From assembly GCA_038025085.1 (NCBI GenBank), contig CM076141.1, forward strand, positions 12,836,001 through 12,900,000: a DNA stretch of 64,000 bases. The letters run 5' to 3'. Each line of letters begins with the position of its first letter. Position 1 is the first letter of the stretch. The DNA comes from Tetragonia tetragonoides. Its lineage: Eukaryota > Streptophyta > Magnoliopsida > Caryophyllales > Aizoaceae. The notes under the pieces were generated by a model. The model did not search any database. It saw only the letters and a program-made list of their open reading frames with translations, and was not told the DNA's origin. Shown in pieces: positions 11,834 to 22,362 of this stretch. Both the position numbers and the translations under genes were made by a program.

Positions 11834-13400
11834 TATTTAAGATTTGGGACAAGCCCAGAGATACTCTCAATGGACCTCTAGTAACCTCCACACATAAGTT
11901 TCTTTGGCAACAAAGTCTTTGTCACTTGCTTGTAGATGTAGGCTAATGTTCAATTGTACCATAAAAGAAAAAATGTCGACGAAGGGCCGGATTTCATCGT
12001 CCAGATTTACACCAAGCAAGAAAAAATCTATCAACATGCTTAGCTTCAGCTGCACGGGCTGCTGCACTCAACTGGTACCATCTAAAACCCACCAGTATGA
12101 GAGAAAGCTTCTAAAGCTCAAAACTGGTTCACCTCAAAGATAACAAAATAATCCCCAAACGTCATACAAATTGTGCTTCCATTTACTTCTAATCTTACCC
12201 ATCTGTCAAATATTGAGTCACCTGCATCAGAACAAATCAACATCATTGTTCATGGTAATCTACAGTACAAGAAACTGGATAATTAAAGATCAAAATCCAG
12301 AAGAAACAAAAGGGGTAGTCATCAAATTGCAAAAAAGAAAAAGGAGTTATTTAATTATCCATTACAAGAAAGAAAGAAAAAAAAGAAACTCAATACCATA
12401 TACATTATTTTCTGCTTTATTTGTTTAAGAGGGTGAGTGCCCAGAAATCAAGATACAGAATAATCTATATGGTCAAGTGAAATTTGTATAAAATTTCATT
12501 CATGAGCAAAAGAAGATCAAAATAAACAGACACATACAACAAAAATATAAACAAGTTGAGCTAAAGCTAATCCTTTTCTTCCTGATTACAAAAAGAATTA
12601 AAAAAGATGTCAAAACATAAGACAATACATTTAAATTCATGATCTATGACTTAATTGCCAAAATCCAGGAATTAGTGTTGCATTTTTCTGATATCAAAAA
12701 CCAACAGAGTGGGGAAGAAGGTAAAGCAGGATTAAACTCTCCCAAATAGTGCAAGGAAAAAAACTGTAAATTATTAACAAACACAGAGAATTTGGATCAA
12801 GTAACAATATCTACAATATAAAAAGGCAAGCTCTTACTCACAATCCTAACAAAAATAAAATCAAAGACAAAATTTCATGACTTTACATTGGCCAAAAGAA
12901 GAAAATAAAATTGGTTCAAGAATGTGAAAATCTGTATTTATTAACCAGCCACTACAGAATTATTTAATCTGAATACATTGCGATTCACACAGAAGAAAAA
13001 AAACGCAATAATGAAATTAAATTCTTTTTTCGTTTTCTGACCAGAAAATTTAAAACTTTCACATTGCAATTCAGTATCCACACAAACCCAAATAAAGAAA
13101 CCCAACAAAAGAAAGAAAATTTTAATAAAAAGAGGGATTAAAATTCGAAAATACTCAATAAAGATCGAAGTGTATGAATTGAAACTCACCAAGAATGGAA
13201 TATTCCCCAATGAACCAAAATTCCCAGCTATGAAATTTCAAAAAAATAAGAATGCGAATATGGGATCAAATTAAGAACAATGTGCCAGCGATTTCGTCGA
13301 AAACAAGCCAAAAAGAAAAGGCAAAAGAAATTACAGAGAGAGAGAGAAATTTCTAGGGGAGAGAGAGAGAGAGAGAAATTTCTAGGAGAGAGAAAGAGAG
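11834..13400 (-). other. 5' UTR / leader-intron region of the kinase gene
   Basis: There is no coding exon upstream of the ATG at 11833. A consensus donor on the minus strand (TTCTTG|GTGAGT) lies at about 13190. A CT-rich leader (GA repeats on the plus strand, about 13336-13400) lies upstream of it, typical of a plant 5' UTR. I infer a non-coding first exon at about 13190-13400 and a long leader intron. Confidence 0.4.
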
Positions 13401-13831
13401 GCTGGTGGTGTGGTCTTAAATTTCGCAGAAGAAAATGAAGGAGAAGAAACCAGTAAAATAGTTTAATATTAGAAATTATAATGATATTCCAAATTAAAAA
13501 TAAAAGATAAAGGGAAAAGAAAAAGATTATTAAAGAAAAGGGAAAAAGTGAAGAAAATTGAAGGCAAAAACGCTATTGCTTGGTGGTGGACCTGGTGGTC
13601 CCCTGTTAATAATAGTGGACCATATTCTAAAAGATTTCAAGCAATTAAAATATGTTAGAAAATTATGATTTACAATAATACCCTTTAGCAAAGTCATTGT
13701 TGCACTGAAATTGGTAAGGTGAAATGACAAAATTGGGGTTTTACATATTTGGTAGAGATTATGATAGTTGGAGATGTTATTGGATAAGTATCAAGGTTTT
13801 TTGGTCAATTTGGGGGAATTACCCTTAGGCC

Positions 13832-14396
13832 TAGGGGTGAGCAATGGGACCAAGTACCTGGTTCTGGATCCGGAACCGGTCAGGATCCGGCGGGTCCAGA
13901 CTCGGAACCAGTCCCATCGGAACCAGTTCTGGTTCCAGAATTTCGGGAACTGGTTGGAACCAGTACCAGTTCCGGGTACCAGTTTTTGGGATCAGGTACC
14001 CGTAGGGTACCCGGCATGACCAATTCCAAGATCCAGTTTATGAGTTTCATACTTTGATGTGGCATTGAGTTTTATTAATTATTGTTTTTATATTTTCGTT
14101 TTTGGGTTCTAATATTATGATATTAGGTAAATTTTAGTAATAGATGGTTAATTAGAGAGAGTTGTATAAAATAATATTAAGTTTTGAGAAAAAAAGAGAA
14201 CAAAAAAGTATAAGAAAAAGTAAAATGGGTACTTGGTCCCGGAACTGGTACCCGCCAGTTCCAGTACCAGTTCCCAGATTTCAAGATCCGTGGTAATCAG
14301 TTTCAGTACCAGTTTCCAGATTTCAGGATCCGTAGGTACCAGTTTCAGTACTAGTTTCAGATATTTTAGGCGGGTACCCACCCATGCTCACCCCTA
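13832..14396. mobile_element. Non-autonomous hAT-like element with perfect 8-bp TSD
   Basis: The ends are a perfect 12-bp inverted repeat, TAGGGGTGAGCA / TGCTCACCCCTA. A perfect 8-bp duplication, CTTAGGCC, flanks the element at 13824-13831 and 14397-14404. The 8-bp TSD assigns it to hAT. The interior consists mainly of degenerate short repeats built on GGTACC, GGAACC and CCAGTT words, in inverted orientation in the left and right halves. There is no transposase. Confidence 0.9.
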
Positions 14397-14463
14397 CTTA
14401 GGCCTAGTGGTTGATGTGTGGCTCATATTCACACGGTTTTGGGCAAATGACGGAAAGCCCCAA

Positions 14464-14747
14464 TCAACAATGGTGGTGGTCTATTGGATCTAAACTTACT
14501 CGCAAAGTCGCAAGTGATTTGGTAAGGTAAGTTTTTGGGTTCGAATCCTCATTCTCCCTAATGTCTTTGTGTCTGCTGGCTTGACTTCTAGGAATTATAC
14601 TAGCCTATACTACGTTGACAAGGTTAGTGCTTTCGTTGGTTGTTCAACTAGTATGATATGTTTGCTACTGAACACAAAAGTCCGAATACAATGTAGCAGG
14701 GTATCTCGATCGTCATCCACTTGCATCCCTTGTAGATGAGGGGAAAA
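14464..14747 (+). mobile_element. tRNA-derived SINE with 19-bp target-site duplication
   Basis: A 19-bp direct repeat, AAATGACGGAAAGCCCCAA, flanks the element exactly (14445-14463 and 14748-14766). The head has a polymerase III box A, TGGTCTATTGG (14477-14487), and a perfect box B, GGTTCGAATCC (14538-14548). The two starts are 61 bp apart, the spacing of a tRNA-derived promoter. The element ends in a short A-run. SINEs of this type move using LINE reverse transcriptase. The tRNA secondary structure itself is not preserved. Confidence 0.85.
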
Positions 14748-14993
14748 AAATGACGGAAAGCCCCAAATATATACCAACCATTGAAGTGAGTTGGGGGTGA
14801 GGTTTGGCCATTTTATTTTTATTTTTTTTTTGCTCTTCAAGGTTTGGCCATTTTATTTGGCAATGAGCCCATGACAATTTGGCACTATTTTTTTTGTTTT
14901 GCTTTTGAAGTAGGTATAAGTCTAACACAAAAAAATTTTTAGGACAGTTTTGCCATAATTTTTGGTGAGACGAGCATTATATTTAAGTGAAAT

Positions 14994-15116
14994 AAGGGTC
15001 ACGACTTTATGGTTCATGTGACTCCTACATTTCTAAATAGTGATCCAATTCTATACTTAAAGGGTCACGACTTTATGGTTCATGTGACTCCTACATTTCT
15101 AAATAGTGATCCAATT
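14994..15116. repeat. Two-copy direct repeat, period 66 bp
   Basis: A stretch of about 57 bp beginning AAGGGTCACGACTTTATGG occurs at 14994 and again at 15060, nearly identical. The surrounding words (GAGACGAGC on the left, TTACACAAGACTTGCT on the right) recall the sequence near 34,210-34,360 and may belong to one MITE family. Confidence 0.75.
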
Positions 15117-15642
15117 TTATTGTCGATTGGTATTACACAAGACTTGCTGTAAATATAATTCTCGACTAAGCTAGCTGATATTCAACAAAAAAAAAAAAAA
15201 GAAAAAAGAAATGGAGTGATGTTGCTGATTTTCTTTTGAATCTACAGTTTTTCTTTATAATTATCTTAAATCTACTGTATTAATTTTATTATGCATATTT
15301 TTTTTTTGATAATTTATTATGCATAATCTTCTAGCAGCCCGTCTTCGGTGAGATCGTCTTACCATAACAAAAACGGTAAGACGCGCATGCCCATTTGAAA
15401 TAACAGTTATAACGCATCCCTCTCACTCTTTCCTTTCTGCGTTCAGTTTTTGTTCCAAAAGTTTCAACAAAATGCCCTAATCGCTCACACATCGCACAAA
15501 ATCTGCTCTTGAGAACTCAACCACGAAAATCCTCGCCCTAATCTAGCAACACTTCTTTGCTGAAATCGCTCCTAATCTATGCCCTAATTTGCCGAAAAAT
15601 TTGCAATTTGGAGATCTTTTGCGGAATAATGGAAGCTCGAAA

Positions 15643-16630
15643 ATGGAGATTGAAGTTGCGTATGAATCTGAGGCAGAAATTAACAATCCTAGCATCACAA
15701 ATGCACCATTCGACAATCAGTATATGATAGAAGGTAAATTATTCAAGTTCCATTCATCTTTTGAAACTATTTTTGAGCTAGCTATCATGATTGTCGTTAA
15801 ATCTTATGAAATTGATTTCACTTTTTAGTATGAAATTGCCTTGATGAAATTGTATAGACTAATGTATTGGAAATTTTATTTGAGTGTAAATGTAACCCTC
15901 TGAATTGAAAACAGTGAATCCATGTACTAGTTAAAAATAACCTAGAATTAAAAATATGACAGAGTAAATGACATTGTTTGAGAAATATAACTCTAAAAAG
16001 ATGGATTGATGTTTAGTGACTTTTAGAAAAGAGAGAGTGATGATCATGTGGAAAGAATCAAAGTGTTGGAAAAAGGATTAGTAGATCTGCTACACTCATT
16101 TGAAGCAAAGAAAAAGTGTGTTTAAGTTGATATTGCAATTTTAAACAACATATAACCAATTATAAAGTAACCCTTTGGATAGTTGAACGTGACCCTATCT
16201 ATTGGTAAACGTGACCCTATCTACCGGTAAATGTTACCCCTCAGTAGTATTTGTTGTTATTACTATCTTAGTTGTAAATGGACTAATAACTACATGTCTT
16301 AACTTTTCAGCTGGTGATGCACAATTGAAGGTCTTTCATTGAAGATGGATACAATAGAGATCTAATTGCAGTTGAAGGTCTTTCATTTTCCCAAAGATCT
16401 ACTACTGTGCATTCCGCAACAAATAATGAACAAAGTGCTATCTCCAGTGATACAAGTGTTCCAAGTGTCCTGATAGATCCAGAACGAGCAAAAACAAAGG
16501 GAAGATCTCAAAGAATCAAGGGTCATTTTCAGAAGACAAAAAAAAACAAGTAGCAGCAAGTACTGATCGTTCAAAGAGCATACCGACTAAAGAATATGGT
16601 TCTAGGATTCCTAATGCTCACTTTTTTTAA
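15643..16630 (+). pseudogene. Decayed FAR1-related (MULE transposase-derived) fragment: N- and C-terminal pieces only
   Basis: A first exon-like piece (15643-15733) starts with an acidic MEIEVAYESEAE and ends at a GTAAAT donor. At about 16368-16630 a C-terminal piece reads VLIDPERAKTKGRSQRIKGHF and then, after a frameshift in an A-run near 16543, KEYGSRIPNAHFF followed by a stop. The D-P-x-x-x-x-TKGR pattern and the G(T/S)xxPNxxxF ending resemble the C-termini of plant FAR1-related proteins, which descend from Mutator transposases. No DDE core or SWIM zinc finger is seen between the pieces, so this is a relic. The call rests on short motifs. Confidence 0.4.
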
Positions 16631-16859
16631 ATCTTGTTTAGTAAGTCAACATATAGTTGCATAGAAAGTTCACATTAAAATTGGTGGTGGATAATTGACA
16701 ATACTAATGTAATTAAAGAAGTGTTGACTCATAATGGTTATATCGATGGTTGATAATTGACATTTTATTGTGACTAAAGAAGCATTGACATTCAGATCGT
16801 CTATGATAATTATACCCCAAATAATGAAGTTCTTTTTCATAAGGGATCATTGTTACTTA

Positions 16860-17690
16860 CTTCAGGGGTTACTATTACTTATTCAGGTGGTCACTGTTAA
16901 TTGTTCATGGGGCTACTATAACTCATATAGGGGTTCCAGTTACATAAACAAGGGGTTAATTTGTTCCCCAATAGGTAAAATCTCCTCAATGTAATGCATG
17001 AGTCATGCAACATCAACCATTAAGCACACATGCTCCACGAGTCTCTATCATCCAAATAATTGTTTACTTTACATGCACCAAATTAAACCCCTAGATGGGG
17101 TCATTTTACTTATACCGGGGTCACCATTACAACGAGAAAGTATCACTATCACTTTGTCATGTGTCCACTATTATTTATTAGGTCACACTTACTAACAAAA
17201 GGGGTCACGCTTACTCCTTCAGGGAGGTCACAGTTACTAACAAAAGGGGTCACGCTTACTCCTTTAGGGGTCACAGTAACTAACAAAAGGGATCACGCTT
17301 ACTCCTTCAGGGAGGTCACAGTTACTAACAAAAGGGGTCACTCTTACTCATTCAGGGAGATCACAGTTACTAACAAAAGGGGTCACTCTTACTCATTCAG
17401 GGGGAATGATCACTCTTACTACTTCAGGGGGTCACAGTTACTAACTAAAGGGGTCACACTTACCCCTTCAAGGGGGTCACAATTATTAACGAAATGGGTC
17501 ACACTTACTCCTTCAGGGGGGTCATAGTTACCAACGAAAGTGGTCACTCTTACTCCTTCAGAGGGTCACCCTTAACTATGGGGGGTCATTGTTACTAATG
17601 AAGAGGAAGGGTCACAGATACTTAGGGAGGGGGTCACAAATACTCATGAATGGGGTCACAGTTACATAAACCAGGGATCACTATCATTTT
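16860..17690 (+). repeat. GGTCAC-type minisatellite, unit about 46-60 bp
   Basis: Many imperfect copies of a unit with GGGGTCAC, (G/C)TTACTCCTTCAGGG and GTTACTAACAAAAGG words follow each other. They are densest between 17,180 and 17,570. The units stay open in one frame over about 120 codons, but this comes from the repeat and there is no recognisable protein. Related single units also occur at 16,160-16,240 and 18,710-19,060, on both sides of the FAR1-like and Ulp1-like relics. Confidence 0.85.
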
Positions 17691-17699
17691 GCTTTTCTT

Positions 17700-18537
17700 A
17701 GTACATGTGCCATCTTATAAATGTTTAACAAACATTATGTCTTCTTACAAAACATACATGTTAATACAATAGTGTGCGATACTAGGCTTGTCTAGCACTA
17801 TTTTGTTTTCTTCACTATTGGTGGTTTCTTTTGACCATTTCCTCTTCTCCACCGCTACTTTTTTTGGTTGTCTAAGTTTCTTATCATTCTTGTTCTCCAT
17901 TGTTTGATTTTGTTTGTTTTGATTGTGTCTGATCATTGTCCTTCTCCACTGTTAACACTGCTTTCTTCAGTTCTTTCGGTTTCTTCAGTTCATTCTTCTT
18001 CTCTGCTGCTAGTATTGCTTTCTTCGATTTTATTGATTTCACCCTTTCTCTTACCAAAGTTTTCAACTTCTTGTAGCACATTTGGTCTCATGCCGTTACG
18101 ATCACATACCACCAGTGCTGCACATATCTCAGCACGAAAAGTCGCCTGTGTTGAACCTGTAGCAAAACAGAAAAGTAAAATTATTTAATTGCTCAAATCA
18201 ATGGTTAAATGAAATAAACATAAACACCAACCTTCTTCAAATTAGCAATAAAATGAGAACCCTTATATATGCAACCTTATACATATGCATATGTACCATG
18301 ACAAAAACACCAGAATCAGATTCTTGCTGCGTGACTGCTAATCAAACATCATCTTCAAGGTACGTTATGAACAAACTTCTAACGCCTTTGGATGATTATT
18401 TTCTGTTAAAAATTGGACCATACAATAGCGCTGGAATGATAACAACAAAGGATTTATCAAATTCTTTTACAAGTTAATAACAAAAGAAAAACAGGAGTAA
18501 TCAAAATCATACTTCCTTGTGTTAGAGAACAACATAC
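17700..18537 (-). other. Possible downstream part of the Ulp1-like relic
   Basis: On the minus strand a stretch near 18,060-18,160 reads FRAEICAALVVCDRNGMRPN before breaking up. This may be a C-terminal piece of the peptidase-like relic at 18538-18675. A lysine-rich open frame at 17,884-18,081 has low complexity. I see nothing else certain. Confidence 0.25.
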
Positions 18538-18675
18538 CATCTTCTCGCAAAGATTTTCGAAGATAACAAACTCAACATCATCGTACTTTTTATTATCCAT
18601 GAAATCAACAGTATTATTCATAAAGTTGATAACACCAACACTATAGTGAACTCCAATCTGTAAAGGAACAAAGAC
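18538..18675 (-). pseudogene. Ulp1-type (C48) cysteine peptidase-like exon, transposon-associated relic
   Basis: A 138-bp open stretch on the minus strand is bordered by TTTGTAG| and |GTATGT. It reads VFVPLQIGVHYSVGVINF and then NTVDFMDN. This fits the Ulp1/SENP core, where a catalytic His follows 'P-x-x-x' in 'HW-x-L-x-V' and a catalytic Asp sits in '(I/V)xxxDS'. Here the His (VHYSVGV) and the Asp (VDFMDN) are in the right places. Ulp1-like domains are common in plant Mutator-like and CACTA-like transposons. The catalytic Cys region was not found intact. I read it as a relic of a transposon, possibly the same one as the FAR1-like fragment on the other strand. Confidence 0.4.
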
Positions 18676-20110
18676 CTACAAAGGAAAAGAAAGACAACAA
18701 TTTAGATAGGGGGTCACTATTGTCTAGAAAAGGGATCACAAAAGATTGGGTTTCCTTGCAAGCATGGGATTTATGCAGAGCATGACCTTATAAGCTTCCT
18801 TCCGTAGGGAACAAAAAAAGCAGTATAAGAAGCAAACTTTGGTAAGCACATTATTCCTTAAGCACACATACTCCACGAGTCTTTGTCATCCAAAAAATTG
18901 GGTACTCTATGCCTGGGGGGGGGGGGGGGGTTCACAACTACATACAAAAGGGATCACTATCACTCATTTAGGGGTTATTTATTCATAGGGACACTAATTT
19001 ATTTAGGGGCCATTGTACCTCATATGGGGGATCACAGTTATGTAAACAAAGGGTTATTTTGTTCCCCATATATGACAACATAATAGTGCCACATTAATTT
19101 ACCAGCAACTCCTGAACTCGCAACTTAAACCAGATTTATTAGACAACGCAATACCTGAGCAATACCTGAGCAATACCTCTACTTATATGCTTCTAAAAGA
19201 AAATGCTATGTTTAGATGCCATTGGCAAAAATAAAGTTCAAATGGATATACCATCAGCAAAATTCAGACATTATACCATAACACGATCAATGCAGAACTT
19301 GCAATTTTACGACAATATCAAACTTCATAAGTTCAGAAACTGGAACATCAATAGCCAAAAAGTTCCAATATGCATAGACTGACCTGTAGCAGGGCACGAC
19401 AAAATTGCTCAACAGGAGATGCAGATTTGCATACTTGACGAGCTGAAGCTTTCTTCAATAGCTACAAATGCGGCAAGAAATCGTATGTAACAATAAGCTG
19501 CAATATCTCAAGTAGATATCTCTCAAACAACAACTCATGTTGGGGGATACACAGCTTTTCCCTTCACATCACCAACACTATGACTATAAAAACACATGAA
19601 AGAGCTCAAATCCAAGAGCAAAACTACTCCAACTACAACTGAAAGAGCTCAAACACAACCTATCAACAATTGATTTACGATTTTTGTGAGCAAATCAGGG
19701 ATAGAATCAGAGAACAAGAGACATTGGGGACTGGAGAAAGGGGTCGAAACCAAAACAACATATCGAACACACAATCTAATCGAATTAAAATCTGATCAAA
19801 GAACGAAGTAATTAAAGCCGAAATTATGTAACATACAATCAAAAGACTAATCAATAAAACTTACCTCACCCAATTGGAAAATTTTAGGGTTTTTGCACCG
19901 TAATCTTCAAAATCTTTTTTGTTTTTCTTCGATTGAACCGCTAGCCGTAGAAATACACATCTTGATAATCAATAATTGGACTTGAGAGTTGAGGAGAGAG
20001 AAAAGGACCGGAGAAAGAAATGGAGGAGAGAGAAAAGAAATGGAGGAGAGAGAAAAAAATGAACTGAGGTAGAACACTGAGTGAACACTAAATTTATTTT
20101 TATTTTTATT
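18676..20110. other. Transposon-like non-coding region
   Basis: This stretch holds scattered GGTCAC-type repeat units (18,710-19,060), a G-run at 18,917-18,930, and, on the minus strand, a CT-rich leader (about 19,960-20,060) ahead of a short open frame. It looks like the 5' half of the unit that carries the Ulp1-like exon. No complete gene is visible. Confidence 0.3.
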
Positions 20111-22362
20111 TTTTGAGTGTTTTTATAGAAATCACGTCCCGATTAGTCAACGAAAATAAGGTAGAAAATATTGGGGTTGTCTTCGTTAGTACTCGTATGA
20201 GAAAGTGCTATGAACTGAGAAATGCAAGCTACAGTATACTGACCATTCAGATCAGAGTGGAATAATCAACTTCTGTTGCTGCCTGAAAATGACGGTTCTG
20301 ATAGCATAATATTGATTGAATTTTGACTTACAAATAAAAAGACTTTTCAACTTTCAAAGTACACTGTTTTGAATGCTGAAAAATACCTTTTTTTTTGTAA
20401 TGTATGTCATCGCTTAGCATTACATTTCAATGGTTTAACATACAGTGATAAAACCTTCAAGAAGACAATGATAACCCGAGCATGACTATCCATAAACCCA
20501 ATATGTTCATCCCTCTCTCAGACACTCTCTCCCTTTTCTCATGAACCCACAAAATGACCCCTATCGACGAACAAATGTGGTTCATGAGTAGACTGATTGA
20601 TGAACGTGTTCAACTTTTGACAAAATGGAACTTTGTTAGTCCAAGACCTCATATGTAAATGAGCATGAGTATTGGTAACCACAGCTGGTTCACTCATCCG
20701 TTTCCCTCCTACTTTCTCACTTTTCCATCACATCATAAACCGATTTCATGAACAAACCCGAAGCACAAGTTTATCAATGAACCATCTCAACTTTGCAGTA
20801 CAACAAACCAATACCTCCCCAACCTTCCGACACTATCAACAACTTCATCAAAGTCCCTCATTTTTTCTTGAATAGATTTCAATTCACATCCACTTAACTT
20901 TGTTTATGTAAAGAAAACTATAGACAAGGTTTCTTTCTGTACTAAATCACTCACTAAAGCAACTACTCAGACGTTACCCAACTTACATAGCCTAAAAGTA
21001 CTCCTGACTACAAGCAGAACCGAGAGCCTAGGTTGGATGCTTGTTCTATCAGATTTTTGTTGCTCTTTCATACTGTTCACTGTTACGGCTTCTGTTTTGA
21101 TCTGGAAAAACAAAAAAACCCAAAAAAAAAAAAGAAAGGCGGTGCCTTTGTTCTTCTTCATCCGCCATTTTCTCTCTCCTCACACTCAAAGCTCTATCCT
21201 CAAACCAACCTCTGCCATCATTAATACTCCGTACATCAAACTCATTCGTTACCTACTTACCTTCTTTCCTTCCCTCCCTCACAATCATATCCCCTCTACT
21301 AACCTCCATTGTCTTCAAATTCACCTCCTACCTATACTCTCCTATTACGACTATGCACAGAAACCCTTTCCTTCATAGCCAAGTCCTATAATGGAGCGTA
21401 AGATCATCCGGTTTACACTACTTTTTCGGCTTTAAAGGAGCTTAAAGATCAACAGGAGTAGAACCCTCAATCTCATATTCCCATGCTTGGGGAAAAATAC
21501 GTACTCCTATAATGGAGCATCTCTTGATTATCTATCAAAACTTCATTGTTCATCGTCAATCCCCATCACCTTCACTAAGCAACTGAAACACAAAGGTTCT
21601 CTTATCAAGGTCTTTGATCAACTGGAAGTTTAGAACTATAAGACTGTACTTTTGAGTAATAAGCTTACCTTCCAAACTTATACTGTAAATTAGAATGATT
21701 CGCCTGTTGTTCATCCGCGCTTTTCAACAACTTCAGTTTATTCTTTCTTTAAACTTCCATTTTGTGCAGTGGGATCCAGTGACTCCACTCCACCATGACT
21801 GCAAACGAACTGTAGTCCCACAAAATAGATACCCAAGAATAGCTGGTATCCTTGAAGCACCATCGTCCTGCCTTTTCAGGACGCTCTGACTAGACACGAA
21901 AATCTGAATATCTGATACATGCAAACACCGACCTCACTGTGCCCTAGAGTTCACGAGAGGAACTTCTCTAAATTAAAATTTATCAACACCATCTGCAATA
22001 CACTAATACAATTAAAGAAAGAAAGATAGAACTTTCCTTGTCACCATCATCCATCAAGTAATAATAAAAACTCAATTATCTTCTGTATTGTTGCGTTGCA
22101 AACAGAACTACAAAAGCATATCACAATGGATTCCAAACCCAGGTCAGAAGCAAAGTTAAATTTATAGCAAGATGACAATCACACACTGTTGATCAGGAAT
22201 AACAGTATAATTTATAACACTTCTAAACTAAATAATACAAGGAATGCCGACAAGAAAATTGGTCGAAAATCGAAAGGAACCATACATCAATTTAAGGGGA
22301 AAATACGCCAGTATGACACATTCAACGAGTTCAAAACATACCTCTGTACAAAGTTTTCCTAC
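20111..22362. other. Intergenic region downstream of quinone oxidoreductase copy A
   Basis: No coding region is recognised. The part from about 21,640 to 21,960 is similar to 25,980-26,210 downstream of copy B (shared words such as GAGTAATAA(A/G)CTTACCT, CACCATCGTC and ACCTCACTG). The tandem duplication therefore included 3' flanking sequence. The rest, 20,111-21,640, shows no clear feature. Confidence 0.4.

Noticed and set aside
14538..14548. Perfect box B as a possible tRNA gene
   Set aside because: No cloverleaf can be drawn around it. It belongs to the SINE at 14464-14747.
20480..20690. GAGCATGACTATCC and GAGCATGAGTATTGG as ends of a MITE
   Set aside because: The two words are in direct, not inverted, orientation, so they cannot be terminal inverted repeats of one element.
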